Shown piece by piece: positions 32,630-41,533 of a stretch of DNA of 44,107 nucleotides. Location of the stretch: the NCBI GenBank assembly GCA_025201845.1, contig MU604051.1, positions 2,164 to 46,270 of the forward strand. The letters are read 5' to 3'. The notes beneath the pieces are model-generated. The model had not been told where the DNA came from. It did not search any database and saw only the letters and a program-made list of their open reading frames with translations. The stretch's first letter is position 1; each line of letters opens with the position of its first letter. This DNA is from Martensiomyces pterosporus (lineage: Eukaryota; Kickxellomycota; Kickxellomycetes; Kickxellales; Kickxellaceae). The translations under genes were made by a program, and so were the position numbers.

Positions 32630-32821
32630 ATGGTTCCTGACACAAGCAAGCCTAGCGACCAATTCGACTGGACGCACGAGATCCACATGGGCCGCCCCAG
32701 GTGGTTTGTCGCCGACCACATCTACGAGCTCATCGACAACTACGAGAGGTTTGTCCCGGGCCTCGTCCCTATCCCGGCTGGCCAGCACCCGGACTCTGCC
32801 TTCTCTGACGAGCTCAAGTAG
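32630..32821 (+). CDS. Small 63-aa protein behind a strong promoter
   Basis: The ATG at 32630 sits in a good context (CAGAGATGG), with the TATA box at 32476-32483. The product is 63 aa, aromatic and acidic: 'DQFDWTHEIHMGRPRWFVADHIYELIDNYERF', then a Pro-rich 'VPGLVPIPAGQHPDS', ending at TAG 32819-32821. It has no signal peptide, membrane segment or cysteine. Composition and low repetitiveness look like real protein, and the promoter is among the clearest in the window. No family is recognised. The stop is followed within 20 bp by nothing splice-like, so I treat it as single-exon. Confidence 0.6.
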   Translation: MVPDTSKPSDQFDWTHEIHMGRPRWFVADHIYELIDNYERFVPGLVPIPAGQHPDSAFSDELK

Positions 32822-33832
32822 CAGCAGCAATCAAAGGTGTGCTTTTGCTTTAATTTATACAAATCTAAATGCTGTCTGTTGGGCTTCTTGGTTTTCAAAT
32901 ATACCGCGGCTTTTCGCTCATTCAAACTCCGCCGCTTACAAGCCTGTGCTTCTCGGATGCTGCCATCCCTGTGCTGCAGGGCAAACCTTCAAAGCCAAGT
33001 GGGCGCGTTGCCCCTGCTCCTGTCGAGATGGTGCATTCTTCAATAGACACAACACGCCATCTGCAGCAGCCTGGAATCCACTCTGCTGGCTGTGCCGCAT
33101 GCGGCTGCAGCGAGTACCAGGCGGAACAGGGGAGCAGCTCCATACCATTCTGCAGCCTGCTGCATGCTAGTGAGCGCCCTTATGACCTTGCCACTGCACC
33201 CCTGAATGTGGCCCTAGATCTGTGGGTGAGATTCTCTGCCGCCGAATCTACCACTGAGAGAGCCTCTAGGGACGCAGCATGCGACATTAGTGGTTCTCTG
33301 CAGGCAAGCTTCTGGAATGCGCTGCGCGGGAACTCGTGGTGGACATAGCATGGCATGCCGACAATGGCGGTTGCGAAGAGGGCACTGCTTTCGATTGTTA
33401 GCCAGGGGATTGATCGGCTTCCCTTTCCACCGAGGCGGGACAGCGTGGAGCCTTCCTACTAGCATGGCGCTATTGGCACATGTTTGCATGCGGTAGCCAG
33501 AGTCGCAGACATCGGATCCCGAGCCGGGGTAGGGCGCCCTCACCCGGCCACTGCCGCAAACGGCGCCGCTGGTCGACGCCAGAGGGGCTAGAAAGAGCAG
33601 AGGCTCTTGAATCGTGCTCATATGAGCAGAGTCCAGATCCGGCCTCTGATTGGCTGTGCTGAAAAGAGGGCAAAGCAGAGGCACAGCCTCTTGCCCTCAT
33701 GGCACCTTCATCTTTCCCAGTCTCACATGGCTTCGCCAGCTATTTAACCTGCTTGCACATACCATTTTCCGTTTTCTTCGCCCACGCACTCTTGCTCTAA
33801 ACACTTTTCTTTCCTTCTGATAGCACAGCACC
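32822..33832. promoter_or_regulatory. 1-kb region upstream of the Ctr gene
   Basis: It contains a near-perfect 26-bp palindrome (33523-33548), a CTGATTGGCT (reverse CCAAT) element near 33645, and a CTATTTAA TATA-like box at about 33739-33746. That box lies some 90 bp before the Ctr ATG. A 159-codon ORF at 32869-33348 lacks motifs and is not annotated. Confidence 0.5.
33523..33548. repeat. 26-bp near-perfect palindrome
   Basis: The arms are GCCGGG and CCCGGC around the perfect 10-bp palindrome AGGGCGCCCT, with two mispaired positions on each side. In all, 22 of 26 bases pair. It lies about 285 bp upstream of the Ctr start codon. Confidence 0.85.
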
Positions 33833-34345
33833 ATGGACATGCCAGGACACGGAGACCACGGCGGGCACGGGGGCCATGGCGGGCACGGCGACCACGGTGG
33901 CAATGGGTCGCAGCCCATGTGCGCAATGAACATGGCGTTCAACTGGGACACCGAAAACGTTTGCGTTCTCTTCGACTTTTGGCGCATCAACTCCAGCACC
34001 TCTCTCCTCCTAACCTGCGTGGCCGTCTTCCTCCTAGGATACCTGTACGAGGCTGCCCGTGCTTACGTGCGCAACTGGGAAAAATCCATCGCGCCTACCG
34101 GGGTCACCCTGCCAAGCAACAACCCGGATACTCCGCTCGTTAATATCAATGCCATCCACAGCGGCGTGCGCTGGAGACGCGCAGTGTTTTATGGCCTTTT
34201 GGTTGCCTATTCGTACTCGCTAATGCTGCTGTTCATGACGTATAACGGGTACCTCATCCTTGCTGTTATCGGCGGCGCCATCGCTGGCCACTACGCGTAC
34301 AGCACCGACGACTGGGGCGCCGTGCGTGGTGCAAACTGCCACTAA
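33833..34345 (+). CDS. Ctr-family copper transporter
   Basis: This is a 170-aa plasma- or vacuolar-membrane Cu(I) importer, probably a homotrimer as in the family. The extracellular N-terminus is His/Gly-rich (GHGDHGGHGG, residues 5-23), then 'MCAMNMAFNW' (29-38) matches the family's pre-TM1 segment. TM1 is at about 57-76. TM2 carries the pore motif MxxxM (Met131, Met135), and TM3 carries GxxxG (Gly148, Gly152). The C-terminus ends Cys-His, a Cu(I) relay seen in many members. All key residues are present in one exon. It converges on MCT1 (166 bp between ORFs). I could not identify a confident copper-response element. Whether it acts at the plasma membrane or vacuole cannot be decided. Confidence 0.95.
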   Translation: MDMPGHGDHGGHGGHGGHGDHGGNGSQPMCAMNMAFNWDTENVCVLFDFWRINSSTSLLLTCVAVFLLGYLYEAARAYVRNWEKSIAPTGVTLPSNNPDTPLVNINAIHSGVRWRRAVFYGLLVAYSYSLMLLFMTYNGYLILAVIGGAIAGHYAYSTDDWGAVRGANCH

Positions 34346-34511
34346 GCACTCAGCACTCAGCACACGGCTGACGCTGTCTCTGTCGACCAGCAAAGCATTT
34401 ACTAAGCTACTTTGAATAGCAGGGACCTTTACTCGCATAGCGACCATACACTCCTTTTTATTTTTTGCCAGTGGAAAAGTGCGAAGCGCAGCTTGCAAAC
34501 ATGTGCCTTGT

Positions 34512-35678
34512 TTAGAAGCCGCGCGACTCCTGCCGGCTAAGAACAGCGACAAAGTCTCTGATGGCAGCGGCATCCGAGAGCCTGCGCACGATATCCTTCG
34601 CGTACTCCTTGCCGGCCAAGTTGCCCACCACATTGCCGGGCCCAATTGCGCCCCACCGCGAGATTCCATGCTCGTTCTTCAGATACTCCATGGACTGCAG
34701 CCACAGCACAGGGCTGTCAACCTGCTCAGCCAGCAGCCTCTCCATATCTTCCGCAGACTCGTGCGGCCGGGCCGTGACATTGGAGATTACCGGCATTTCC
34801 CACGTGCTCGGCTCGGCAATGGGGCTGAGGTCCTTGATCCTGGCTGCCAAAACCTCTCTCGCGGGCGCCATCAGTCTGCAGTGGAACGGCGCCGACACCG
34901 GAAGGTTGACCGCGCGCATAGCCATCCTCTTGGACTGCAGCGAAGCCAGCGCTCTCTCCACAGCCACTTTGGTGCCACTGAGGACAATCTGGCTGCTCGA
35001 GTTGATATTCGCCACCTGCACGACCTCGTCCTCCGCACTGTGTCCCTGGTCAGCCGCTTCCTTTGCAACCTCCTGCTGAATTCTATTGACCTCCTCGACG
35101 ACGTCCTCCACTTTAGTGCGCCGCAGAATGCATGCCGACATGGCATACTCGCGCTCCCTGATTGCGTCCTGCATCGACTCTCCGCGCGTACGCACCAGCC
35201 GAATTCCGTCTGCCAGAGATACAGCGCGTGCAGCGATAAGCGCCGAGTACTCGCCCACCGAGTGGCCCATGGTGCACGAATAGATATCCGACACGGGCAT
35301 TCCAGACTCGTGCTCCAGTGCTCTCACCGTCGCTACAGACACCGCCACGATGGCCGGCTGGGCATTCTTTGTCAACGTCAGCTCCTTGGGGTCGCCTCCA
35401 AACATCAGGCGGCTCAGGCCGAGCCCCAGGGACTCGTCGACTTCCTCGAACACTTGCCTGGAGACAGGGAACTCGTCGTACAGGTCCTTACCCATGCCGA
35501 CGAACTGGGATCCCTGGCCAGGGAATATTATCGCGCGCTGGCGACGGTACATTTGCGGCTTTGTGCTTCTCTTTGGTGCCGACTTTGTTGTCTCTGTCGC
35601 TGCTGTTGTGAAGGGGCGCCTGTAAGCGCGGCAGCGGCAGCGGCTGAGGCTGCTGCCTGCGTAGCGAGCTAGCTGCAT
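34512..35678 (-). CDS. MCT1: Malonyl-CoA:ACP transacylase, mitochondrial
   Basis: This enzyme loads malonate from malonyl-CoA onto mitochondrial acyl-carrier protein for type II fatty acid and lipoate-precursor synthesis. The single-exon protein has 388 aa. An Arg/Ser/Ala-rich N-terminus of about 45 residues fits a presequence. The FabD-like core follows: 'IIFPGQGSQFVGMG', the nucleophile motif GHSVGEYSA (Ser140), an Arg-bearing 'LVRTRGESMQ', 'VSAPFHCRLM' (catalytic His266) and 'ISNVTARP'. Near the end, 'AIGPGNVVGNLAGKE' replaces the more usual GPG(K/R)VL with Asn-Val-Val but keeps the loop. The length is typical. It is in tandem with RRP8 upstream on the same strand. Confidence 0.95.
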   Translation of the reverse strand: MQLARYAGSSLSRCRCRAYRRPFTTAATETTKSAPKRSTKPQMYRRQRAIIFPGQGSQFVGMGKDLYDEFPVSRQVFEEVDESLGLGLSRLMFGGDPKELTLTKNAQPAIVAVSVATVRALEHESGMPVSDIYSCTMGHSVGEYSALIAARAVSLADGIRLVRTRGESMQDAIREREYAMSACILRRTKVEDVVEEVNRIQQEVAKEAADQGHSAEDEVVQVANINSSSQIVLSGTKVAVERALASLQSKRMAMRAVNLPVSAPFHCRLMAPAREVLAARIKDLSPIAEPSTWEMPVISNVTARPHESAEDMERLLAEQVDSPVLWLQSMEYLKNEHGISRWGAIGPGNVVGNLAGKEYAKDIVRRLSDAAAIRDFVAVLSRQESRGF

Positions 35679-36065
35679 GCTGTGTCTGTTTATTCAATTT
35701 GGAATGTCCTCCGGCTCCAAGAATGCAGAAAGCCACCTACTACCAGCGGAGACGCTGAATTGCCTGGCTTTTGCAAGTATAGTGCAAGAAGGAAACAAAA
35801 GAGGCAAGGGGGGCTCAGAGGGGTGCTCGTAGTTGTCAGAGTCTAAAACAAGACAGGAAAAGTAGGCAGAGTAGAAAAGCGTGCCAGCCCGCGTCTGGTG
35901 AGCACCACGCCTTTTGAGCTGGCATGCACGGAAAATAAAACGACGCTGCATGATTTCACATGGTCGGCATGGATGATAGGTGCGTTTTGCCCTCCATCAC
36001 CAGCTCGGGGTCTTCAGACACGCAGTGCAATAAAGCACCACTCCATGACATGCAGTCTTTTTCAT
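35679..36065. other. Spacer between RRP8 3' end and MCT1 promoter
   Basis: 387 bp between two minus-strand genes. No strong TATA box or other feature stands out. Confidence 0.35.
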
Positions 36066-37152
36066 TCAGCGGCGCTTGTAAATACAGGGCTTGAGCAAGT
36101 CCGACTTTTCAACGAGCCTGGGCGGCGACCGCTTGGTCTTTGTAAAGTCGAGCATGATAAACATCCTGTTGCTCTCGTCCTTGTTCGTCAGCTTGAATCC
36201 CTGTTCCTCCAGCGCCTGGATAAACGCCTGGACGCTACTAATTCTGCTAACCACTTCCGCAATCTTCAGCTCACCGCCCTGCTTCAGAATCCTGTTGGCC
36301 TCGCGAATGAACCCGAGGAAATCCGTGCCCATCAATGCTAGCGAGAATATGGCCACGTCAACAACGCCGTCTTTCAGCGGAACATGAGCGATATTGCATG
36401 GCGTAATGTACTCGTTGTGCGCCACCAAATCGAACGAATGCACCGTGTGCTGCTCACCGACTGTTGCTGCAAGCTTTGCCTCGCCGCACCCCATGTCTGC
36501 CACAACTGCCCTGGGCTTGCTTTGGAGGTACTTGATGAAGACATCGACCGGGTTGACGGGCCATTTCTCTACCTGCGAGGTGAACCCCTGGTGGTACTCT
36601 TCGAAAATCGCCGGGTCCTTCTGCACCATGTCGAAGGCCTTGTCCCCAGTGGTCGTATACAGCGTTTCGTTGATCCACCGGAACCGTGCGCCCTTGAGCT
36701 TTTGCTGCATCTTTTTCTGTAGTGCGCTGAGCCCCGCCGCTGCTGGCGCTGCTGGCTGCTGCTTGCTTGCTGTAGCCGATCCTACTGTGCTCCTCGGCCT
36801 GCTACTAGCTCGCTTGCTGTCTTTGGTTTCGCTGTCCGTTGTTTGTGATTCACCTGCATTTTGTGACTCTTTAGCCTTCTTTGCTGCAAGGAGCTACAGT
36901 ATTCCGAATCATAGGTGCATGCAGATGGTCGGGGCTCCAAGATCAGAGATTGCATCCAATCGATAGTGCGGCTGTATCTGCTGCCATGGCTCGCTTGATC
37001 CCGCTTACCTCCTTCACCTTCTTGAGCTTTAGAGCGTGTGCCGTTTCTTTTGATTTGCCGACTCTTGATTTAGAGACAGCACCTGGAGATGTGCCACCAC
37101 TTGCCGACCTGTTGCTCCTCTTCGCAGCAGCGCTGGCAGCTGGGGTCTTCAT
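36066..37152 (-). CDS. RRP8: rRNA-processing methyltransferase Rrp8, two exons
   Basis: This nucleolar SAM-dependent enzyme makes m1A in 25S/28S rRNA. The exons are 37152-37009 (48 codons, donor GTAAGC) and 36893-36066 (acceptor TGTAG), joined in phase 0 to 323 aa. The N-terminus is Lys/Arg/Ser-rich, as for nucleolar proteins. The catalytic part starts at 'LKGARFRWINETLYT' and has the SAM loop 'VVADMGCGEAKLA', 'VHSFDLVA', 'VDVAIFSLALMGTDF' and 'EANRILKQGGELKIAEV', all typical of Rrp8. The frame also runs up to an ATG at 37326, which would add 58 residues. I prefer 37152 because the extra part resembles leader sequence. The gene is divergent from CWC27. Confidence 0.95.
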
Positions 37153-37678
37153 GCCTTCCTCCCGAGTTCGTTTTTCTTCGGGGTTTGCTGTGTATTTTGC
37201 TTTCGACGGTGAAGAGTAAGAAGGCAGAAAATAGCTGGGCACGGCGAAAAGAAAATATTTTCTGGGAGAACAAATTCTGCGAAATATACTAGTAACTTGA
37301 TATTCCTCTGTGCGCGTAGATGACATTATTGGGTCCTACTCACGGGACCCATTCCAGAGTTGGTCTGGAGCCGAGCAGCACGCCGCTGCAGCACCTCTAG
37401 CCACTGCAATATGTCGCCGTTACGAGGCTGCCAGAGAGAGCACCAGCATCAAGTGGAGACTCAGATCGGCTGCCAGCCACACCGATCAAACCTGAAAGCC
37501 CACTGAGTGCCCTTCACGTGCCCTTGCCCGTAAACTTGGCCTGCCACAGCACTGGGAGCACTGAGCAGGGGCCCCAGCACGCTGCTCGAGGCGAGGTCTC
37601 CAGCAGACTACCTGCTACTCATCAATCCACCCTCTTGCCGCAGCGGCACAACATAGCTCATCTGGCCCGAGCAAAGAA
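37153..37678. promoter_or_regulatory. Divergent promoter between RRP8 and CWC27
   Basis: 526 bp between outward starts. AT-rich segments lie at about 37240-37300. No additional gene is visible. Confidence 0.4.
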
Positions 37679-39154
37679 ATGAGCAACATCTACGTTAACG
37701 AACCGCCGACGAGCGGCAAAGTGGTGCTCGAAACAACGGCCGGCGACATCGAAATCGAGTTGTGGTGCAAAGAAACCCCCAAAGCCTGCCGCAACTTCAT
37801 CCAACTCTCCCTCGAGGGCTACTATGACAACACAGCATTCCACCGCGTGGTTCCAGGGTGGATCGTGCAGGGCGGTGATCCGACAGGCACGGGTGAAGGC
37901 GGCGAATCCATATACGGTGCGCCATTCGCCGACGAATTCCACTCCCGCCTGCGCTTCAATCGCAGGGGGCTTCTGGGCATGGCCAACTCTGGGCCAAACA
38001 ACAACGGCAGTCAGTTTTTCATAACGCTGGGACCGACGCCCGAGCTGCAGAAGAAGAACACGGTTTTCGGGACTGTTGTAGGCGACAGCTTGTTCAACGC
38101 GCTGAAGCTGGGAGAAGGCGAGGTGGATAAGGAGACAGAACGGCCAGTGTATCTCAAATCGATTAACCGGACGCGTGTTTTGGATAACCCGTTCGGCGAT
38201 ATTGTGCTGCGGACAAGTGCGCAGAAAAAGGCAACGGGTGAGAGAGCAGATGACGCGGCACCTAAGAAGAAGAAAAGGACGAAAGCTGTCAAAAACAAAA
38301 AGCTCCTTTCGTTTGGCGACGATGACGAGGACTACATAACACCGGCGCTGGGGACGCGGATCAAGAGCAGCCACGACGTGCTTGACTCGGATCCGATGCT
38401 CAGCAAAGTGCCCGCGAAAGCGCCATCCAAAGCAATGGAAATAGCGCCTGAGCAGACTCTTGTGATCGAGAAACAAAGCGGTGACCAGCCAGCCTCTTCT
38501 ACGCAAAGCAAGCAGCAGCCAGAGCCTGTGCACAAGGGTGCTGAGGAACCGTCGGCTATGCAAACTAAGATACGCAGTGTAGAAGAGGATATCAAGAAGC
38601 TGGTCGAGCGCGAGAACAAGCGCAAATCTGCACATGAGCAGGGTACTGCTAGCAGCGAGGACGAAGGCAAGCAGCCAAAGAAGCACCAGAGCGCGCTCTC
38701 CGAGATGCTGTCGCAGTACAAAGGCAAATCAGCTCGCAGCAGCGGCAAGAAGGACAAGCCAAGCAGCAGCGGCAAGAGCCAGCGAGAGGATGAGCTGCTT
38801 GCCCGGCTTGGCAGCTTCCAGTCCAAGATCCGGTCAACCAAAGCATCGAAGCCACAGCACTCAGACGGCACAGATGATGGGAGACACAAAAGCACCAAGT
38901 GCGAGCTTCATGGCATACCTGGATGCCAGTCGTGCCAGCGAAGCGAGCTTGACAAGGACATCGACAGCCTGGGCCATTCCACGCTGCAGAAAGAGGACAG
39001 CGGGTGGCTGGCTCATTCGCTGGCGTTCAGGAACAGCAAGGAGCACTCTGCATCGGAATATGCTCCACGCGTAGAGGATTATGTTGTCATTGACCCAAGG
39101 CAGCGCGCGCAGGGGTTTAAGCAGCGAAAGCACAGGGGCCAGCAGGATGCTTGA
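37679..39154 (+). CDS. CWC27: Spliceosomal cyclophilin Cwc27
   Basis: This is a peptidyl-prolyl isomerase-fold subunit of activated spliceosomes (Bact stage). The intronless protein has 491 aa. The cyclophilin domain (about 10-175) starts with the Cwc27 hallmark 'SNIYVNEPPTSGKVVLETTAGDIEIELW'. It keeps 'FHRVVPG' (Arg56) and 'NNNGSQFFIT'. The position of cyclophilin A Trp121 is Glu, as in other Cwc27 proteins, and the Phe60 equivalent is Trp61, so isomerase activity is probably weak or absent. A Lys-rich nuclear segment 'KKKKRTKAVKNKK' (about 197-209) and charged coiled-coil tail follow. The end has 'YVVIDPRQRAQGFKQRKH'. An AATAAA lies at 39163-39168, right after the stop. Confidence 0.95.
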   Translation: MSNIYVNEPPTSGKVVLETTAGDIEIELWCKETPKACRNFIQLSLEGYYDNTAFHRVVPGWIVQGGDPTGTGEGGESIYGAPFADEFHSRLRFNRRGLLGMANSGPNNNGSQFFITLGPTPELQKKNTVFGTVVGDSLFNALKLGEGEVDKETERPVYLKSINRTRVLDNPFGDIVLRTSAQKKATGERADDAAPKKKKRTKAVKNKKLLSFGDDDEDYITPALGTRIKSSHDVLDSDPMLSKVPAKAPSKAMEIAPEQTLVIEKQSGDQPASSTQSKQQPEPVHKGAEEPSAMQTKIRSVEEDIKKLVERENKRKSAHEQGTASSEDEGKQPKKHQSALSEMLSQYKGKSARSSGKKDKPSSSGKSQREDELLARLGSFQSKIRSTKASKPQHSDGTDDGRHKSTKCELHGIPGCQSCQRSELDKDIDSLGHSTLQKEDSGWLAHSLAFRNSKEHSASEYAPRVEDYVVIDPRQRAQGFKQRKHRGQQDA

Positions 39155-39162
39155 TTGGGCAG

Positions 39163-39168
39163 AATAAA
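39163..39168 (+). terminator. AATAAA polyadenylation signal of CWC27
   Basis: A consensus hexamer lies 9 bp after the CWC27 stop. Its position suits 3'-end formation before TRS33, whose ATG follows 130 bp later. Confidence 0.5.
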
Positions 39169-39298
39169 CCATACGCCTTCTAGCTGACGTGTATGCAAGG
39201 TCCTTTCCTTGCTCTGCTTTCTCATTTTGTTGCATTTACAGCTCTTGCGTCTCTTTCTTTCTCCACCTTCCAGACCCTGGTATCTGATATATTTTCCC

Positions 39299-40006
39299 AT
39301 GAGTGTGAATCCAGCAACACAGGCGGCAGCAGCGACCCGGCTTTTGGCGGCCTTGTCGCTGGATGGCAGAAATTCAGGCGAAGGCCGACAAATTAACGAG
39401 AATGCGCTCGAGTTCCTCGTCCCCGAACTCGTAAGCACGCTTATAACAACCACACTGGAGACAAAGCGGATATCAGAGCGACTGGCACTTGGCTTAGAGC
39501 CCGAGGAGGCCACCGAGGCCGAAGCAGCAGCCAGCGAAGGCGGCAGCGGCAGCCCAGCCTTGGCCTCGGGCTGGCTAGAGCTCCCCGAGGACGATGAGCT
39601 GATGGAGCAGGTGTATGTGAAGCTCGAGAAGGTCGGGTTCCGGGTAGGCAGGCGGCTGGCTGAGCGGTATGCGCCCATGAACCGGCGTCTAACGGACACG
39701 CTGGATGTCGTCAAGTTTGTGTGCAAGGATATGTGGATGATTCTCTTTAACCGACAAGTGGACAACCTGAAGACCAACCATCGCGGGATATACGTGCTCC
39801 AGGACAACAAGTTCAAGTGGTTCCTGCGCATGTCGAGCAACAACGGAGGTGCGGCGGCTGCGAGAAGGGCCCAGCCGTATATCTGGCTGCCGTGCGGCAT
39901 AATCCGCGGCATTCTCGACAGCTTTGGCATCAGCACCGTGGTTATTGCCGAGACGCTTGGCTTGCCGCAGTGCACATTCCAGATCAAGGTGGTTTCAGAC
40001 GAATAA
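39299..40006 (+). CDS. TRS33: TRAPP complex subunit Trs33/TRAPPC6 (Bet3 family)
   Basis: This is a core subunit of TRAPP, the exchange factor complex for Ypt1/Rab GTPases at the Golgi. The single-exon protein has 235 aa. After a non-conserved start, helix 'ALEFLVPELVSTLI' and an Ala/Glu-rich insert (about 65-95) lead into the Bet3-fold core. That core has 'LEKVGFRVGRRLAERYA', 'TLDVVKFVCKDMWMILFNRQVDNLKTNHRG' split by the family pattern, 'IYVLQDNKFKW' and 'LPCGIIRGILDSFGI', ending in 'CTFQIKVV'. These match TRAPPC6 closely. The Ala/Glu insert makes it longer than the human protein. The ATG at 39299 follows a leader rich in CTT. It is tandem after CWC27 (144 bp gap). Confidence 0.95.
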   Translation: MSVNPATQAAAATRLLAALSLDGRNSGEGRQINENALEFLVPELVSTLITTTLETKRISERLALGLEPEEATEAEAAASEGGSGSPALASGWLELPEDDELMEQVYVKLEKVGFRVGRRLAERYAPMNRRLTDTLDVVKFVCKDMWMILFNRQVDNLKTNHRGIYVLQDNKFKWFLRMSSNNGGAAAARRAQPYIWLPCGIIRGILDSFGISTVVIAETLGLPQCTFQIKVVSDE

Positions 40007-40257
40007 ACGAGGCATACTCAACGGCCAGCCGCAGTGCTGGCATGAGCGAGTGTCAATTAAGAATTGTGCGTGTGTATGTATAAAAGTGCGATATAGCATG
40101 TGGGTTCCAGAAAAGGAGCCGAGGGGCTTGGTCGGGTAATTGGGAAGGAAAATCCCACTGGGATGTTGGGGAGGCGATGCAAGATGCAGTGGCAAATGTG
40201 GCAGCAAGCACCGACAGGCGATGGTGAATGGAGGCAGCTGCATTCATGGAGCAGCCA

Positions 40258-40920
40258 CTATTGCTCGCTCAGGAGCGCGTGCTCCTTTTCGTCAGCCTGC
40301 ATTGCAGCCAGAATGCGCCTAGCCACACCAATGGGCGCCAGAGTGAATGCGGTGGCAGGGTAAATGTGCGTGCCCCAGTGAGGGTGTGTCAGGATAAAGC
40401 AGTTTCCAACGTTGAACGGCGTGTATCGAAGCAGGACCTCGGCACCCTCAACGTCTGGGTACGGCGAAGGACCGCACGTTGTGAACAGGGCCATCCCAGA
40501 CATGGGGTCGGTGATATCAGCCCAGTACCCTTCGTTCCGCAACCTTTCTACCAGCTCTGCGCCCCAGCGGTAGAACAGATGCAGCTTGTCGTCTTTCTCA
40601 ATCGCCGTCTCGCCCTGGAAGCCAAGCATCGACGACTTTGTCTTTTGGAATGTTGGGATAAACAGGAGCTCGCTTTCCCTCCCCACGATGTCGGGAAACA
40701 CCAGCCCTATCTCGCGCTTTATCCGGCGTGGACACGCATGCACAGAGTACTGTAGAGTGACGTCTCGCGGCTCTGTGCTGAGGGGCACGTTGAGGTCGGC
40801 AAGTAGCCTTGGCAGTGCAGGACGCAGCGGGAATCTTGCTATCGTTGGCTCTACTAGAGGAGCATTGCGAAGATGGCGGGCAGCAGCACCATCACAGCTT
40901 ACGGCAGCAGGTGGCGACAT
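40258..40920 (-). CDS. MMADHC: MMADHC (cblD)-like cobalamin trafficking protein
   Basis: In animals MMADHC works with MMACHC to route vitamin B12 to methionine synthase and methylmalonyl-CoA mutase. Here the 220-aa protein from ATG 40920 has the family domain: 'YSVHACPRRIKREIGLVFPD', 'FIPTFQKTKSSM', 'LRNEGYWADITDPMSGMALF', and the end 'GNCFILTHPHWGTHIYPATAFT'. These align well with the human C-terminal domain ('RAEGYWADFIDPSSGLAFF', 'SLWGTHV'). The frame stays open upstream to 41505, but that part is compositionally poor and overlaps the MRPS12 promoter, so I reject it. With the ATG chosen there is no obvious mitochondrial presequence. The start ACAGCCATG is in reasonable context. Convergent with TRS33, divergent from MRPS12. 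Confidence 0.88.
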   Translation of the reverse strand: MSPPAAVSCDGAAARHLRNAPLVEPTIARFPLRPALPRLLADLNVPLSTEPRDVTLQYSVHACPRRIKREIGLVFPDIVGRESELLFIPTFQKTKSSMLGFQGETAIEKDDKLHLFYRWGAELVERLRNEGYWADITDPMSGMALFTTCGPSPYPDVEGAEVLLRYTPFNVGNCFILTHPHWGTHIYPATAFTLAPIGVARRILAAMQADEKEHALLSEQ

Positions 40921-41533
40921 GGCTGTGCTGTTGTTTGTGAGAGCAGATAGAGGCGCCGAGTGTGCTGGAGTAGCGAAAGAGTGGAATAGAGAGGCGCAGT
41001 ATTGACAGGGAGAAAAGAAGAGAAGAGAAGAGAAGAGAGAAAGCAGTGCTGCTACTTGCGACAAGAGGAAAGGTTGGGGTGCGGGCGGAGTGGCTGCTAC
41101 GAAGCGAACGCTGGTGCTGCCGAGACTGCTATTCAAGCATTCTGGGCAGCTGTTAATAACAGCAGCACGGGCAAATCTTTGCACGCCCTCCCATCTGTGA
41201 GTCACTCCCATTGGATGCCATACTACCGGCATCTCCCCGCCGTGCGTTTTCTTTCGGCTTGCTTGGAAGCAGGCGAGCCGCGAGCCATCAGGAGCCACAA
41301 GCTTCGCAGTCGATGGCAGGCCCTCCGAGCTTTTGCTGACACACGCTTTTTGCATGGGCGATTTGGACTTTTCGTTTGCTGAATTGACAGGCGCACGCAC
41401 CTTTTTTTTTATCTCCCAATACCTCCACTCTTTTGCTGTTGCACGATCGCTGGATTTCGCCGTCTTCTTCGCGGGCTGGCCAGTAGACAAAAAGAAGAGA
41501 AGCAAAGGTTATTCGCTTGGATTCGCATCGAAA
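40921..41533. promoter_or_regulatory. Divergent promoter between MMADHC-like gene and MRPS12; AGAAG microsatellite
   Basis: 613 bp between outward starts. It includes an (AGAAG)n purine repeat at about 41014-41039, which lies in the MMADHC-like leader as a CT-rich run. It also has a TTTTTTTT run near 41403-41411 on the MRPS12 side. Confidence 0.5.

Noticed and set aside
32869..33348. 159-codon plus-strand ORF upstream of the Ctr gene
   Set aside because: No motif, mixed composition, no promoter of its own. A competing 156-codon ORF lies on the other strand, so it is probably chance.
33460..33560. Possible tRNA around the GC-rich palindrome
   Set aside because: No B-box sequence or cloverleaf stems could be found by eye.
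37658..38686. 342-codon minus-strand ORF opposite CWC27
   Set aside because: Shadow of the conserved cyclophilin gene; Arg/Leu/Phe-rich with no family features.
40921..41505. N-terminal extension of the MMADHC-like frame (would give 415 aa)
   Set aside because: The extra 195 residues are low-quality in composition and overlap the divergent promoter and microsatellite. The family domain begins after the internal ATG at 40920.
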